Positions 1 to 9,397 of a stretch of DNA of 60,560 bases are shown here, one piece after another. Origin of the DNA: an uncultured Myxococcales bacterium. Lineage in GTDB: Bacteria; Myxococcota_A; UBA9042. A program made the translations under genes and the position numbers. Location: positions 1 to 60,560 of the forward strand of contig CAITYF010000099.1 of assembly GCA_903896545.1 (NCBI GenBank). Reading direction: 5' to 3'. Position 1 is the stretch's first letter, and every line of letters starts with the position of its first letter. The notes beneath the pieces were generated by a model. The model ran no database searches. It saw nothing but the letters and a program-made list of their open reading frames with translations, and was not told the DNA's origin.

Positions 1-2465
1 CATTCGGCACACAAACCTGCGCCTTGCACGTCACGCTCGCCGCATCGCAGTACTGGCTCGTCGAGCACGTCACCGTCGTCAGCCCGCTCAGACCGTCCGC
101 CGCGCACAGCTTGACCTTGCCCGCGTCGCAGTACGGCAAGCTCGGCTTGCAGACCTGGTCCAAGCACACGCCCGCGTCGCACATCTTGCCCACGCCGCAA
201 TCCGCGCCAATCGTGCTGTACGCGCTGCCATCCGCGTTGCACGTCGCCGGCTTGTTGCCCGCGCACGACGCCGCGCTGTTCGGCGTGCAAATCTGCTTGC
301 TGCACGCGCCGCTCCCGCAGTAGTAGCCCGCGCCGCAGGTCTGCAGCTTGCTCGGCTGCAAGCCGGTCGCGTCGCACTTCATCGCGTCCAAACCATTGCA
401 GTACAGCGGATTCAGCGGGTCGCACAAGAGGCTCACGCACGCGCCGGCCGAGCACACCTTGGTCAGCGAGGTGCAGTCCGTGCTCGCGCCCGTGTAGCCG
501 CTGCCGTCGCTGTTGCAGGTGGTGGAGCTGGTGCCGTTGCACGTCGCCTTGCCGGGGTCGCAGACAACCGGCAAGCACGCCGGGTCGCCCAACTTGTTGG
601 CGCCGCAGAAGTAGCCCACGCCGCACGCTTTGGTGCTGGAGTAGGCCGTGCCGTCCGGGCTGCACGTGTTCAGGCTGCTGCCGACGCAGACTTGCAGCGC
701 CGGCTCGCAGATTTTTGCCAAGCAGTTGCCAGCGACGCAGACTTTGGCCGGGTTCTTGGTCGCGCAGTCGGAGCCAAAGGTGTCCACGCCGCTGCCGTCC
801 GTGTTGCAGGTGCCCGGCTTGCTGCCGTCGCACGCGTTGGCGCCGGGCGTGCAGAGTTGGGCTTTGCAGACGCCCGCAGCGCAGAACTGACTGGTGCCAC
901 ACGTCTTGACGGTCGTGAACGACAACCCGTCCACGCTGCACGCCTTGACCGTCTTGCCGTCGCAGTAGGTGTCGCTCGGCGTGCAGACCAGCGCCTTGCA
1001 AACGCCGGCAAAGCACTTGGCCGCGCCGCAGTCGGTACCTGCCGTGGCCAAGAAGCCGCTGCCAGTGGCGTTGCACGTCTTGACCGCGTTGCCGTCGCAG
1101 CCAGCCTGGTTGGGCGTGCAGACCTGCGGCTGGCACGCGCCGGTGTCGCAGAACTCGCTGGATTTGCACGTCTGCGTCGTCGCGCCGCTCAGGCCGTCCG
1201 CCGCGCACTGCTTGACGACGTTGCCGTCGCAGTACGACTCAGTGGGTTTGCAGATGACCGGCTTGCACGCGCCCGCGACGCACTTGCCGCCGCTCGCCGC
1301 GCAGTCTTCTGATTTCTGCACTTCCAGGCCGTCTTCCGTGCACGTCACCAGCTTGTCGCCGTCGCAGCTCACGCCCGGCGTGCAGGCCCACGCTTTGCAC
1401 TCCGGCTTGCCACCCGGTGCCACGCAGGTCGTGCCCGCGCCGCAGGTCTGCGGGCTGCCGTAGCCGTCACCGACGCTGTTGCACGTCACTTTCTGGTTGT
1501 TGTTGCAGGCGCCTTGACCCTGCGCGCAGACGTCCAACACGCAGAAGCCCGTGCCGTCCACGCCGACTGTTTGGCAGTTGTAGATGCCCGGACAGTCGCC
1601 GTTCGCCAAGCACTGCGCGCACTTGCCCTTGCTGCTGTCACACAACAGGCCCATCTGCGTGCACTGCTTGTCGCTGGAGCACGGCACAAAGCCGTGGCAC
1701 TTGCCGTTCTCGCACAGCTGATTGGTCGCGCAGTCGTTGTTGCCCAAGCACTGCACGCAGCGGTTGGTGGCTTTGTCGCAGACCTCGTCCTTCTGGCACT
1801 CCGTGGAGTTCTGGCAGGTCTTGAACGGCACACACGCTTTGGCGACGCAGTCGTTGCTGGCCGGGCAGTCCGCGGCGGTCAAGCACGACGAACACTCGCC
1901 GATCTTCTGGTCGCAGATCGGCTGGTCCAGCCCGTCGGGGCCCTTGGCGGCTTTGCAGCCCAGCGAGTTGCTGCACGGCGTGTAGCCCTGGCACGTCAAG
2001 CCGACGCAGTGCTCGCTGAGCTTGCATTCGGCGTCCGTCAGGCACGCGACGCAGAACTTGGTCAGCGGATCGCAGACCTGGCCGCTGGCGGTACACTCTT
2101 TGTCGGATTGGCAGGTGATGGGACCGGTGCTGGCGTCGGTGGCGACGTCCGTGGTCGCGTCGAGCGTCGCGTCGGTGCCGGGTTGGCCATCCAGGAGCGC
2201 GCCGTCTGAGCCGCTGCCGTCGGCGAGCGGCTCACCATCGCTCTCTTGCGCATCGTCGCTCAGGCAGGCACACGCGCTGAAGGTACCGCCGCTACAGGTG
2301 GACACGCCCTTTGCGCCGTCCAAGCAGGTACAAGGCGTAGTGGACTCATCCACGCAAACGCCGCCGCCGTTAGTGCCGGCTGTGGTGCCGCAGGCTAGCG
2401 CGAACGAACACACGAGGAGCAACAAAAATTGCCCCCCCCGATAGAATCCCGCGGTTCAAGCTCAT
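1..2465 (-). CDS. Cys-rich repeat lipoprotein, 3' end outside window, apparent frameshift near start
   Basis: Reading the minus strand, one frame is open from about 2455 down to base 1 and encodes about 800 residues of Cys-rich, Gly/Asp-rich repeats, with recurring units of the kind TC-N-x-DGSG and YC-DG-x-x-VK-x-C. The N-terminus carries a lipoprotein signal (LLLLVCSFALAC, lipobox FALAC) followed by an Asp/Thr-rich linker. The only good start, ATG at 2465 behind a GGAGAAGAGG Shine-Dalgarno, is in another frame. Dropping one G from the G8 run at 2432-2439 joins it to the Cys-rich frame and gives a complete signal peptide beginning MSLNRGILSGGQ. This is therefore a sequencing error, a true frameshift or a phase-variable tract. 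Surface location is inferred from the lipobox and the function is unknown. The C-terminus lies beyond the left edge. Confidence 0.8.
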
Positions 2466-2550
2466 GCGCCTCTTCTCCGTTCTTTTCTTGGTGTTCCACC
2501 GCGCTGCCGCGCTGGCGTCGCACCGGTTTTTCTGGTGACCTGACGGGCGA

Positions 2551-2579
2551 AGGATGCGCCTCGTACAGTTGAGAGTCAA
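2551..2579 (-). promoter_or_regulatory. Putative sigma70-type promoter of the Cys-rich lipoprotein
   Basis: On the minus strand TTGACT (2579-2574) is separated by 17 bases from CATCCT (2556-2551). It lies about 85 bases upstream of the ATG at 2465. Motif match only. Confidence 0.4.
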
Positions 2580-2674
2580 ACAGCGCGGAGTGTTGATCGT
2601 GTGTGGGGTCGCCCACGCGGCGGGCCAGCGTGGCCTGCGTGGCGCAGCGGCTGCGTCTCGCAGCGGCGAGGCTG

Positions 2675-2698
2675 CGGGCGAGGACGGAGCCTCGCCCG
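2675..2698 (-). terminator. GC-rich hairpin after the lipid kinase gene
   Basis: A perfect 9-bp inverted repeat CGGGCGAGG / CCTCGCCCG with a 6-base loop lies about 50 bases beyond the stop codon of the lipid kinase on the minus strand. No T-run follows, so intrinsic termination is uncertain. The rest of the interval 2466-2748 shows only the promoter listed above. Confidence 0.35.
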
Positions 2699-2748
2699 TG
2701 CCGCGGCGCCAGCGTGTCCTCGCCGCCTGGTGCACGCGCCAACGCCTT

Positions 2749-3798
2749 CTACCCGCCGCCCACCACCACCACCACGCGCACCGCCGGCCCCGGCTCCACC
2801 GTCAGATGCGTCAGCCCGTAATACAGCTCGCCGTCGACCACCGGATCAATCGTCCGCCCATCGCGTGCCACGACCTTCAAGTGCTTGGCGGGTCCCTGAA
2901 AAAAATTGCGGATATTGAACGGCTTGCCCGTCGCCATCGCCGGCAGGTTCACCGCCACTTCCAGCGCGCTCACGTCGCCGCCTTGCACGTGCAAAATGCC
3001 GGGCTCGGCCGCACACGGAAAAAAGCGAAAGACGCCAGCGATGTTGATGTCGATCGCGCCCACGTCCAGGTCGCGGTACCACTTGATCGACTTCTGCTCG
3101 CCGTCCACCCACACATCCAGCGGCTGCGGCTCAAAGATCGAGTCGGAAAAGTGCCGCCATGTCACTGGCAGCGGCACCCAGCTCAGGAACGGCGACTGCG
3201 AGGCAGCCGAGGTCAGCGTCTTGGCGACCACTTGGACAACGCCCAAGCCGCTCTGGTTTTGCTGTGCGTAGAACTTGTCAAAGACCGCCTGCCCCGCGCC
3301 AGCGAGCGCGCACGCAAACGCGATCTTCGTAAACGGCTTGCCGGGAAAATCCGAATCCGGACCGTGCACGCCGGTCATCCGCAGGCTATCGAGTTCAACC
3401 ACTTTGGGCGTCTGGCCCGCTTCGAGTTGCTTGCGCAGCGCCACGATCAGGCTCTCCGTGTGGCCAACGACGCCCGCCTTGCGCCCGACAAAATCGATGG
3501 TTCCGGCGTTCGTCGGCATGATCGCCGGCAGCGGCCCCGTGTGACCGCGTTCCTGCAGCACCTGATCCAGCACGTTGACCAGCCAGTGAAACGCGCCGTC
3601 GCCGCCGTCCGCCAGCCAGTACGGCACGCCCGCGTCGAGGAATTCCTTGACCACGTCAGCGATTTCACCCGTGTGATGCGTGCGCTTGACCAAGCCGACG
3701 TCGCCGACCAGGCGCTTCATCGTCTCGTAGCGACCGGGATTGAGCCGGTTCTTCTTGGAGTTCGGGTTGGTGATCACACCGATTTGCGGTTGGGCCAT
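2749..3798 (-). CDS. Diacylglycerol/lipid kinase catalytic-domain protein
   Basis: The 349-residue product starts with the DAGK-type N-terminal strand and a NPNSKKNR loop (residues 11-18). It carries the nucleotide-binding GGDG at 65-68 followed by a PTNAGTIDF segment near 95-103, which corresponds to the family's P-x-GT-x-NDF motif. Members of this family (YegS, BmrU, DgkB, sphingosine kinase) phosphorylate lipid hydroxyls with ATP, so a lipid substrate is likely but its identity cannot be read. The start ATG at 3798 follows AGGATC at good spacing. The gene lies 9 bases after the metallo-beta-lactamase-like gene on the same strand, probably in one transcript. PlsB lies divergently, which fits a phospholipid-related role. 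Confidence 0.85.
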   Translation of the reverse strand: MAQPQIGVITNPNSKKNRLNPGRYETMKRLVGDVGLVKRTHHTGEIADVVKEFLDAGVPYWLADGGDGAFHWLVNVLDQVLQERGHTGPLPAIMPTNAGTIDFVGRKAGVVGHTESLIVALRKQLEAGQTPKVVELDSLRMTGVHGPDSDFPGKPFTKIAFACALAGAGQAVFDKFYAQQNQSGLGVVQVVAKTLTSAASQSPFLSWVPLPVTWRHFSDSIFEPQPLDVWVDGEQKSIKWYRDLDVGAIDINIAGVFRFFPCAAEPGILHVQGGDVSALEVAVNLPAMATGKPFNIRNFFQGPAKHLKVVARDGRTIDPVVDGELYYGLTHLTVEPGPAVRVVVVVGGG

Positions 3799-3807
3799 GC
3801 GCGGATC

Positions 3808-4722
3808 CTATACCAGCGGCAGTTGATAGGGAATTCGCAGCACGTGACACGTCTGCCCGGTCGCTTCGAGGCGGTCTGCCAGCACGTCCGCCCCCAGTCC
3901 CCAAGCCAGGACGGTTTCACACCGTGCTTCGCGGACCACGGCATCGAGCGCGTCGCCGGCCAAGCGGCGGCTCACGCGCAGGTGGCGAACGCCGGGCGGC
4001 GGCACCCACGTTGGCTCTGCAAGCGCGGTCTGCGGGATTTCACGCCACGCTTGAGGTAGCCGCGCGACCTGGCTGAGCGGCCACAGCAGCACACCGCGCG
4101 CCTGACGACCGGCTTTTTGCGGTGCAAGGATCGGCAGACCGGAAAGTCCCGCCAAACGCTGCAGCGCAGGCGCAAGGCGCACCGCGCCGTCAGACCACAA
4201 GAGCAGATCCAGAGCCTGCAGCGGGTTTTCCAACAGCCAAACTTGCGGGTCGCCCGCGAGCGCTTCGTGCAGCTGCGTTTGCAGCGCCGGGGCAGTCGTA
4301 ACCGCACAGTCGGCCAGCTCAGCGTCCAACAGCAACACGTCGGCCTCGCGCAGGGTCAGCGGCTGCGCGGACGGCAGCGCGTCGAGCGAGGCAGACCGCA
4401 CGGCTAGAATCGTCTGACCCTTGGCGTGCAGCCGCGCAATCGCGCCACCCAGCGACGCACCAGAGGGCAGAAGTTCCACGGCGCCCGCGCCCAGCTGAAA
4501 CGGCTGTCCGTAGGGCACTTGCAGCGCGCGACCCGCGGTCAGACCGGCAAGCGAGGCGGCGATGGGCGTTGCGATCACACGAGCGCGCGGCGGCACCGTC
4601 TGATCGGCGTCCGTCAAAAGACCGATGGCACCTGCGCGCGGCGCATCCAGCCACAGCCGCGGCAAACGACACGCCAGGCCGCGTCGCCATCGCACTCCTG
4701 CCCATTCATCCACGACCGCCAT
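3808..4722 (-). CDS. Metallo-beta-lactamase/beta-CASP-like protein without metal ligands
   Basis: The 304-residue product follows the layout of ligase-associated DNA exonuclease (metallo-beta-lactamase fold). It has an N-terminal LWLDAPR-like strand, then a segment where HxHxDH would be expected but TDADQT stands. Next come a VIATP-x-x-ASLAGL segment, VPYGQPF, and a PSGASLGGA segment where active relatives have a GH-x-LGSAQ motif. A SASLD segment replaces the usual SGD. All metal-binding His residues therefore appear lost and only an Asp is retained, which suggests a catalytically dead relative. ATG 4722 was chosen because the longer frame to 4821 adds a low-complexity Arg/Ser stretch that runs into the divergent plsB region. 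Homology is by eye; a fully unrelated fold remains possible. Confidence 0.6.
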   Translation of the reverse strand: MAVVDEWAGVRWRRGLACRLPRLWLDAPRAGAIGLLTDADQTVPPRARVIATPIAASLAGLTAGRALQVPYGQPFQLGAGAVELLPSGASLGGAIARLHAKGQTILAVRSASLDALPSAQPLTLREADVLLLDAELADCAVTTAPALQTQLHEALAGDPQVWLLENPLQALDLLLWSDGAVRLAPALQRLAGLSGLPILAPQKAGRQARGVLLWPLSQVARLPQAWREIPQTALAEPTWVPPPGVRHLRVSRRLAGDALDAVVREARCETVLAWGLGADVLADRLEATGQTCHVLRIPYQLPLV

Positions 4723-4793
4723 GTTCGCCTCACCACGCGCGGTTGTACCCGACACCCTTGCACTTCGACAACGCTTGGCACAGGATCGCGAAA

Positions 4794-7643
4794 ATGACGA
4801 CGCCTGCATCACCGCTGCCAACTCCGAACGATTCCGCCGAGGTGCAATCGGCCGCGCCGACCCAACTCAGTCAGGCGAGTTTGGGTGTGCAATCAGGCGT
4901 GGATCGCTGGACGGACGCGGACTTGGCGCACGTGACCGGCATGGTCGATAGCCCTGGACTCTTCTTGCGGCTCTTCGCCTGGTTCTTCTTCAAGCCCGTC
5001 ACCTTTCCCGTGCGGCAAATTCAGGATCTCAAAGGTCTTTCTCGCGATGCCGTTCTCGTCTACGCCACGCGATCGACCAGCCTGCTGGACTACCTTTACT
5101 TCAATTACGTCTTTCGCGAAGCAGAGTTGCCGCTGGCGCACTTCTCCAACGGCCCTTCCATGCTGGCCTTCCAGCCTTGGCGCCGGGCGATTGGCGGCTG
5201 GTTCCGTCGGCGGGTGCTGCACCGACCGCAACCGCAGGATTATGAAGTGCAATTGGGGCACCTGCAGCGCAAGCACGCGGTTTTCATTTTCATGCGTCGG
5301 GTGAAAAGTCTGCTGGACACGTTCAGCCCCAAGCAGGTCGAAGCGGATCTTTCCGAGCTCATCGAAGCACAGCGCAAGGTGGCGTACCCGATCGTGATCG
5401 CGCCGCAGCTTTTGGTGTGGGAGCGCGACCCGCTGAGCAGCCGCTACAGCATCATCGATGAATTTTTTGGCGATCCGGACGCGCCGGGGCCCGTGCGCAA
5501 GCTCCTGAGCTTCATCTTGAACTACCGGCGCGCGTTCGTGCAGTCGGGCGAGACGGTCAACGTTCAGGCGTTTCTTGCGCAGTACCCGAATAGCCACGAT
5601 GCCGGGCTGATCGCGCAGCTTCTGCGCACCCAGGTCGACGCCTCGTTCCAGTCCGAACAAAACGTCATCCGCGGCGCGACGATCAAACCGCCGAAGCAGC
5701 TGCGCGAAGAAATCCTGTCGACCCCGGAAGTCGTGGAGGATCTGACGCGGCTGTCGATCGAGGTGAAGAAGACCGTCGCGCAAGTTCGCGAGGAAGCCGA
5801 CGAGAATCTCAAGGAAATCGCCGCCGACTACAGCATGAACATGCTGAGCGCGTTGTCGCTGTTCCTCACGTTCCTTTGGGCGCGGATCTATGAAGGTATC
5901 GAGGTCGACGAGGACGGTCTGGAACGCATCCGCGAAGCCGGTCGGCGCGGACCCGTCGTGATCGTGCCGAGCCACAAAAGCCACATCGACTACCTGTTGA
6001 TCAGCTATCTGTTCTACCGCAACGGCCTGATTCCGCCGCACATTGCCGCGGGCCAAAACTTGTCGTTCTTCCCGCTCGGCATTGTCTTTCGCGGGTCCGG
6101 CGCGTTCTTCCTGCGCCGCTCGTTCCAGGGCCAACCGATCTACGCGTCGATCTTCCGCCACTATTTCCGCAAGTTGATCGCCGACGGCCACTGGCTGGAG
6201 TTCTTCTTGGAAGGCGGTCGATCCCGTACGGGCAAGCTGCTTCCGCCCAAATTTGGCCTGCTCAAGCACGTTCTGGAAGCGGTGGCGGACGGGCTGCAAA
6301 AAGACGTCGTGCTCATGCCGACGAACTTTGGCTACGAGCGGCTCATCGAGGAGAAGGCGTACCGCAAGGAACTCGAAGGCGGCGAGAAGAAAGCCGAATC
6401 ACCGGTTGAAGTGCTAAAGGCGACGTCCGTGCTCGTGCACAAGTACGGTCGAATCCGGATCCAGTTTGGCCACGCGATGTCCGTGCGCGAGATTTTGGCC
6501 GAGAACAACGCGCTGTTCCCGGCTGCCGTACGCGACCCCAAGGCGTTTGACCGCGCGCTGAAGGTCTGTGGATATCGCATTCTCGGTGGCATCAACGCCG
6601 CGGCTGTCATCACGCCAACGTCGATCGTCGCTGCGGTCTTATTGAGTAAGGTCCAGCGCGGCATTTCCAAGGACGATCTCCTCCTGCGCGTCGGTTACCT
6701 GCTGGGCGCAGTCAAGCCTCGCGGCGCTGTGCTTTCTGACCCGCTGAACACGGCGCTCTCCAATCGCCGCGCCTACATCGTGGAAGCGGAGACGGCGGAC
6801 AAGAACCGCCACGCAGAGTCCGGCGGCATCCCGGATCCGTTGGGCAAGACGGGTGAACGGTCGCGCCGTACCGGTCACGCCGTCGCCGAAGTCGTCGCGG
6901 AAGTGCTGAAGATGTTTGAGGCCGCTCATTGGGTGCACGTGCGCCGCTTCGACGATCAGGACATCTACATCACCAAGACCGAAGGTCGTCTGCACCTCGA
7001 CTACTACAAGAACAACATGTTGCACCTGTTTGTGCCGGACGCGCTCCTGGCGTCGAGCGTGCTGGCGTTGCAAGTGCAGGCGGACGAACTGGATCCCGAC
7101 GAGCTGGGCGATATGACCAAGTTCCTGTCGCGTCTGCTGAAATTTGAGTTCGTCTACGCGCCAGGCGTGTCCTTTGAGCAAATGTACGGCGCGACCTTGG
7201 AGGAGTTCCTTGAATCTTCGTGGCTGGTCAAGACCGCGAGCGGCAAGTACCGCCTGCGACCAACGGTCCTTCCGGTGGTGCGCCTGTATGCGAAATTGGT
7301 GCAAAACTTCATCGAGTCCTACGCACTGATGGGTCGCGCGCTGTCCGTGCTGCAGAAAGGCCCGATGGCGGAGAAGGATTTCCTCGAACACGTGCAAAAT
7401 GAAGCGGCGAAGGCGTTTGAGCTCGGCGACGTGCAGTGCTACGAGGCGGTGTCCAACGTGAACCTCGGCAACGCGCTGAAGATCTTCGTGGAACAGGGCT
7501 TTGTGCGTTCGTACGCGGAGATGGTCGGCAAAAAGCGCGTCAAGATGCTCACGGTCAAGCACGGCGAGGGCACGGGCGTCCAGTTGGCTGGGTACGTCCA
7601 GCGCATTCGCGATCTTGCGGCGCCTTGGGGCGTCGACCGGTAG
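4794..7643 (+). CDS. plsB: Glycerol-3-phosphate 1-O-acyltransferase PlsB
   Basis: The 949-residue product acylates sn-glycerol-3-phosphate at position 1, the first step of phospholipid synthesis, at the inner membrane. The acyltransferase core shows H394-x4-D399 in PSHKSHIDY, then the GAFFLRR block and E473-GGRSRTGK. The long N-terminal and C-terminal regions are typical of PlsB. It is somewhat longer than the enterobacterial enzyme (about 807 residues). ATG 4794 was chosen over upstream in-frame codons, which would run through the divergent promoter region and add an Arg/His-rich stretch. It is divergent from the metallo-beta-lactamase-like/lipid kinase pair. The PlsC-type gene at 12937-13785 could supply the second acylation. 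Confidence 0.95.
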   Translation: MTTPASPLPTPNDSAEVQSAAPTQLSQASLGVQSGVDRWTDADLAHVTGMVDSPGLFLRLFAWFFFKPVTFPVRQIQDLKGLSRDAVLVYATRSTSLLDYLYFNYVFREAELPLAHFSNGPSMLAFQPWRRAIGGWFRRRVLHRPQPQDYEVQLGHLQRKHAVFIFMRRVKSLLDTFSPKQVEADLSELIEAQRKVAYPIVIAPQLLVWERDPLSSRYSIIDEFFGDPDAPGPVRKLLSFILNYRRAFVQSGETVNVQAFLAQYPNSHDAGLIAQLLRTQVDASFQSEQNVIRGATIKPPKQLREEILSTPEVVEDLTRLSIEVKKTVAQVREEADENLKEIAADYSMNMLSALSLFLTFLWARIYEGIEVDEDGLERIREAGRRGPVVIVPSHKSHIDYLLISYLFYRNGLIPPHIAAGQNLSFFPLGIVFRGSGAFFLRRSFQGQPIYASIFRHYFRKLIADGHWLEFFLEGGRSRTGKLLPPKFGLLKHVLEAVADGLQKDVVLMPTNFGYERLIEEKAYRKELEGGEKKAESPVEVLKATSVLVHKYGRIRIQFGHAMSVREILAENNALFPAAVRDPKAFDRALKVCGYRILGGINAAAVITPTSIVAAVLLSKVQRGISKDDLLLRVGYLLGAVKPRGAVLSDPLNTALSNRRAYIVEAETADKNRHAESGGIPDPLGKTGERSRRTGHAVAEVVAEVLKMFEAAHWVHVRRFDDQDIYITKTEGRLHLDYYKNNMLHLFVPDALLASSVLALQVQADELDPDELGDMTKFLSRLLKFEFVYAPGVSFEQMYGATLEEFLESSWLVKTASGKYRLRPTVLPVVRLYAKLVQNFIESYALMGRALSVLQKGPMAEKDFLEHVQNEAAKAFELGDVQCYEAVSNVNLGNALKIFVEQGFVRSYAEMVGKKRVKMLTVKHGEGTGVQLAGYVQRIRDLAAPWGVDR

Positions 7644-7783
7644 TGACGCCAACCCCGGACATTTCTTCTCTCCCGGTCTAGCCCACGGTGCGGCACTTGT
7701 GCTAGCTTCCGCGCGCGTCTCGACCGGCTCCGTTCGCGCGAAGCTCACGTTGCCCGGTCGGCGGCGACGTGGACGATGAGCGT

Positions 7784-7801
7784 CTGGGCACTATTGCCCA
7801 G
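7784..7801 (+). promoter_or_regulatory. Perfect 7-bp inverted repeat in the leader of the DUF507 gene
   Basis: CTGGGCA and TGCCCAG flank the 4-base loop CTAT, 25 bases before the ATG at 7827. No T-run follows. It could be an mRNA leader hairpin or a protein-binding dyad. Confidence 0.4.
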
Positions 7802-7826
7802 AATCGCAACGCGAGGAGTCAGAAAC

Positions 7827-8348
7827 ATGCGTTTGTATCCCGGCAAGGTCTCAGCGATCGCCAAAGACATGGTCGACGTGCTCAGCGCGAGCGGCGACAT
7901 TGAAGTTCTGCCCGACTTGGTCGGCGAAGTCATCCTGGACATCGAGAGCGTGCTGCGTGAGTACATCCGCGCCGATCGCGAAGTCACCGATCGCGCTCGT
8001 GACTTGATCTCGCGCGACGGTCTGGAGTTCAACCAGGTCAACAAGATCAAGCAGAAGCTCGCGGAAGATCGCGGCTTTGGCGTCGGCGAGCGCGCGGTCG
8101 ATTACCTGACCAAGCAGATCATCGAAGCGCTGTTCCACAGCCGGCACGTGGAGGAGGTCTATGCGGAAGACCACACGCTGCGGAAAACGCTGCGCGACGT
8201 GATGAACCGCCACTTGCACGTGGACGACGACCTGGATCAGGAAGTTCGCCGTCGTATCAAGAACTTGCAGGAAGGCACCCAGAACTGGGAAGTCGAGTAC
8301 CACAAGGTCATGCAGGATCTGAAGCGGCTGAAGGGTCTGGAAGGCTAG
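7827..8348 (+). CDS. DUF507 family protein
   Basis: The 173-residue product begins MRLYPGKV-x-x-IAKDMV, the characteristic DUF507 opening. Around residue 84 a second, diverged block begins (DYLTKQIIEALFHSRHVEEVY), which fits the two-copy form of the family. It is charged, mostly helical, without signal peptide or membrane segment, hence cytoplasmic. ATG 7827 was preferred to ATG 7776 because GCGAGGAG precedes it at a suitable distance and the family opening starts there. The biochemical function of DUF507 is not established. It lies between plsB and the GYF_2/TM2 gene, with no obvious operon partner. Confidence 0.8.
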   Translation: MRLYPGKVSAIAKDMVDVLSASGDIEVLPDLVGEVILDIESVLREYIRADREVTDRARDLISRDGLEFNQVNKIKQKLAEDRGFGVGERAVDYLTKQIIEALFHSRHVEEVYAEDHTLRKTLRDVMNRHLHVDDDLDQEVRRRIKNLQEGTQNWEVEYHKVMQDLKRLKGLEG

Positions 8349-8367
8349 AACCTCGACGCGTCAGAGA

Positions 8368-8396
8368 TTGACGCGGGCGCAGACTCCGCAGATAAC
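8368..8396 (+). promoter_or_regulatory. Putative sigma70 promoter of the GYF_2/TM2 gene
   Basis: TTGACG (8368-8373), 17-base spacer, GATAAC (8391-8396), about 75 bases before the ATG at 8471. Confidence 0.45.
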
Positions 8397-8470
8397 TTGT
8401 GGTCGATCGGCACGGTGGCCGGTCGGACGCGCATCCGGTTCCACAACGCAACGAATTCCACGGCAAAACC

Positions 8471-9325
8471 ATGGCTTTCCACCTCCATCGCGATGGCACA
8501 TCGACCCCGTTTGCCGTAGCCGAACTACGCGAAATGGCGCGACGTGGCGAACTGCCTCAGGACGAGTACATCTACGTCGACGAGAAAGGCGAGTGGCTGT
8601 CAGCGGGGCAAATCCCTGAATTGACTGGCGCTTGGAATATCGAAGAGAACGAGGCGACCGTCGCTGTGCAGTTGACTCCAGAGATGTTGGCGTCGATGGC
8701 GGGCTTGCCCGTACCGACAACGACGAGCGTGCCGACGCCCGATCCGGCGCCTGCCGCGGTGACGACTTCAGGGTTGACCCGTTCGCCCGATCGCCCCGGC
8801 GCGATTGCCGCCAAGTCGGCGCCGGTCGACGACGAGAATGACAGCATTCCGACGGCGTTCATGCAGTTGCCCGATGAGCTGAAGGGCGTTGTACCCGCGG
8901 CACCCAAGGGGTCCGCGAAGGTCGTACTGAAGCCCGCGCTGCTGCAGGAACAGGAAGAAGAGGCGGCAACTGCGTACATGACGGCATTGCCGGCGGATCT
9001 TCAGGCGAAAGCCGCCGCGCAAGGCCGGGGCGAGCTGCCGCCTGCGGCCCAGCCTCGGGTGAACGCAAGTGCGGCACGGAGCGGCCAGCCACTCGCTGGT
9101 GCCCAGAACGCCGCGATCGTTTCGACGCGCGATGCACAGACCACGCTGCTGCTCTCGATCGCAGGCGGCATCTTCGGTGCGGACCGCTTCTATCTGGGCT
9201 ACCGGGGGCTCGGCATCGCCAAACTCCTGACGCTCGGCGGACTGCTTATTTGGTGGATCGCCGACATCGTCCTGATTGCCACAGGCAAATTGACCGACGC
9301 GCAAGGCAAGCCGCTGAAGCGCTGA
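8471..9325 (+). CDS. GYF_2 plus TM2 domain membrane protein
   Basis: The 284-residue product has an N-terminal GYF_2-like domain (about residues 1-45). It then has a long Pro/Ala/Thr-rich linker that includes two similar segments, DSIPTAFMQLPDELKG and EAATAYMTALPADLQA. The C-terminus is a TM2 domain with two hydrophobic helices joined by the GADRFYLGYRGLGIAKL motif (about residues 218-284). TM2 proteins are small membrane proteins of unclear role, and GYF_2 domains are thought to bind peptides or partner proteins. ATG 8471 gives the GYF_2 domain at the very N-terminus; an earlier in-frame start at 8399 would lie at the predicted transcription start. Function unknown. Confidence 0.8.
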   Translation: MAFHLHRDGTSTPFAVAELREMARRGELPQDEYIYVDEKGEWLSAGQIPELTGAWNIEENEATVAVQLTPEMLASMAGLPVPTTTSVPTPDPAPAAVTTSGLTRSPDRPGAIAAKSAPVDDENDSIPTAFMQLPDELKGVVPAAPKGSAKVVLKPALLQEQEEEAATAYMTALPADLQAKAAAQGRGELPPAAQPRVNASAARSGQPLAGAQNAAIVSTRDAQTTLLLSIAGGIFGADRFYLGYRGLGIAKLLTLGGLLIWWIADIVLIATGKLTDAQGKPLKR

Positions 9326-9397
9326 TGTGAGAAACGCGGCTCGCTAGGGCCGATTGACCAACGCGGGCCAGAACCAAGCCCCACGACGAGGAAGAAG

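Noticed and set aside
2554..4059. 501-codon plus-strand frame over the lipid kinase
   Set aside because: It is antisense to a gene with clear kinase motifs and its own product has no recognisable domain.
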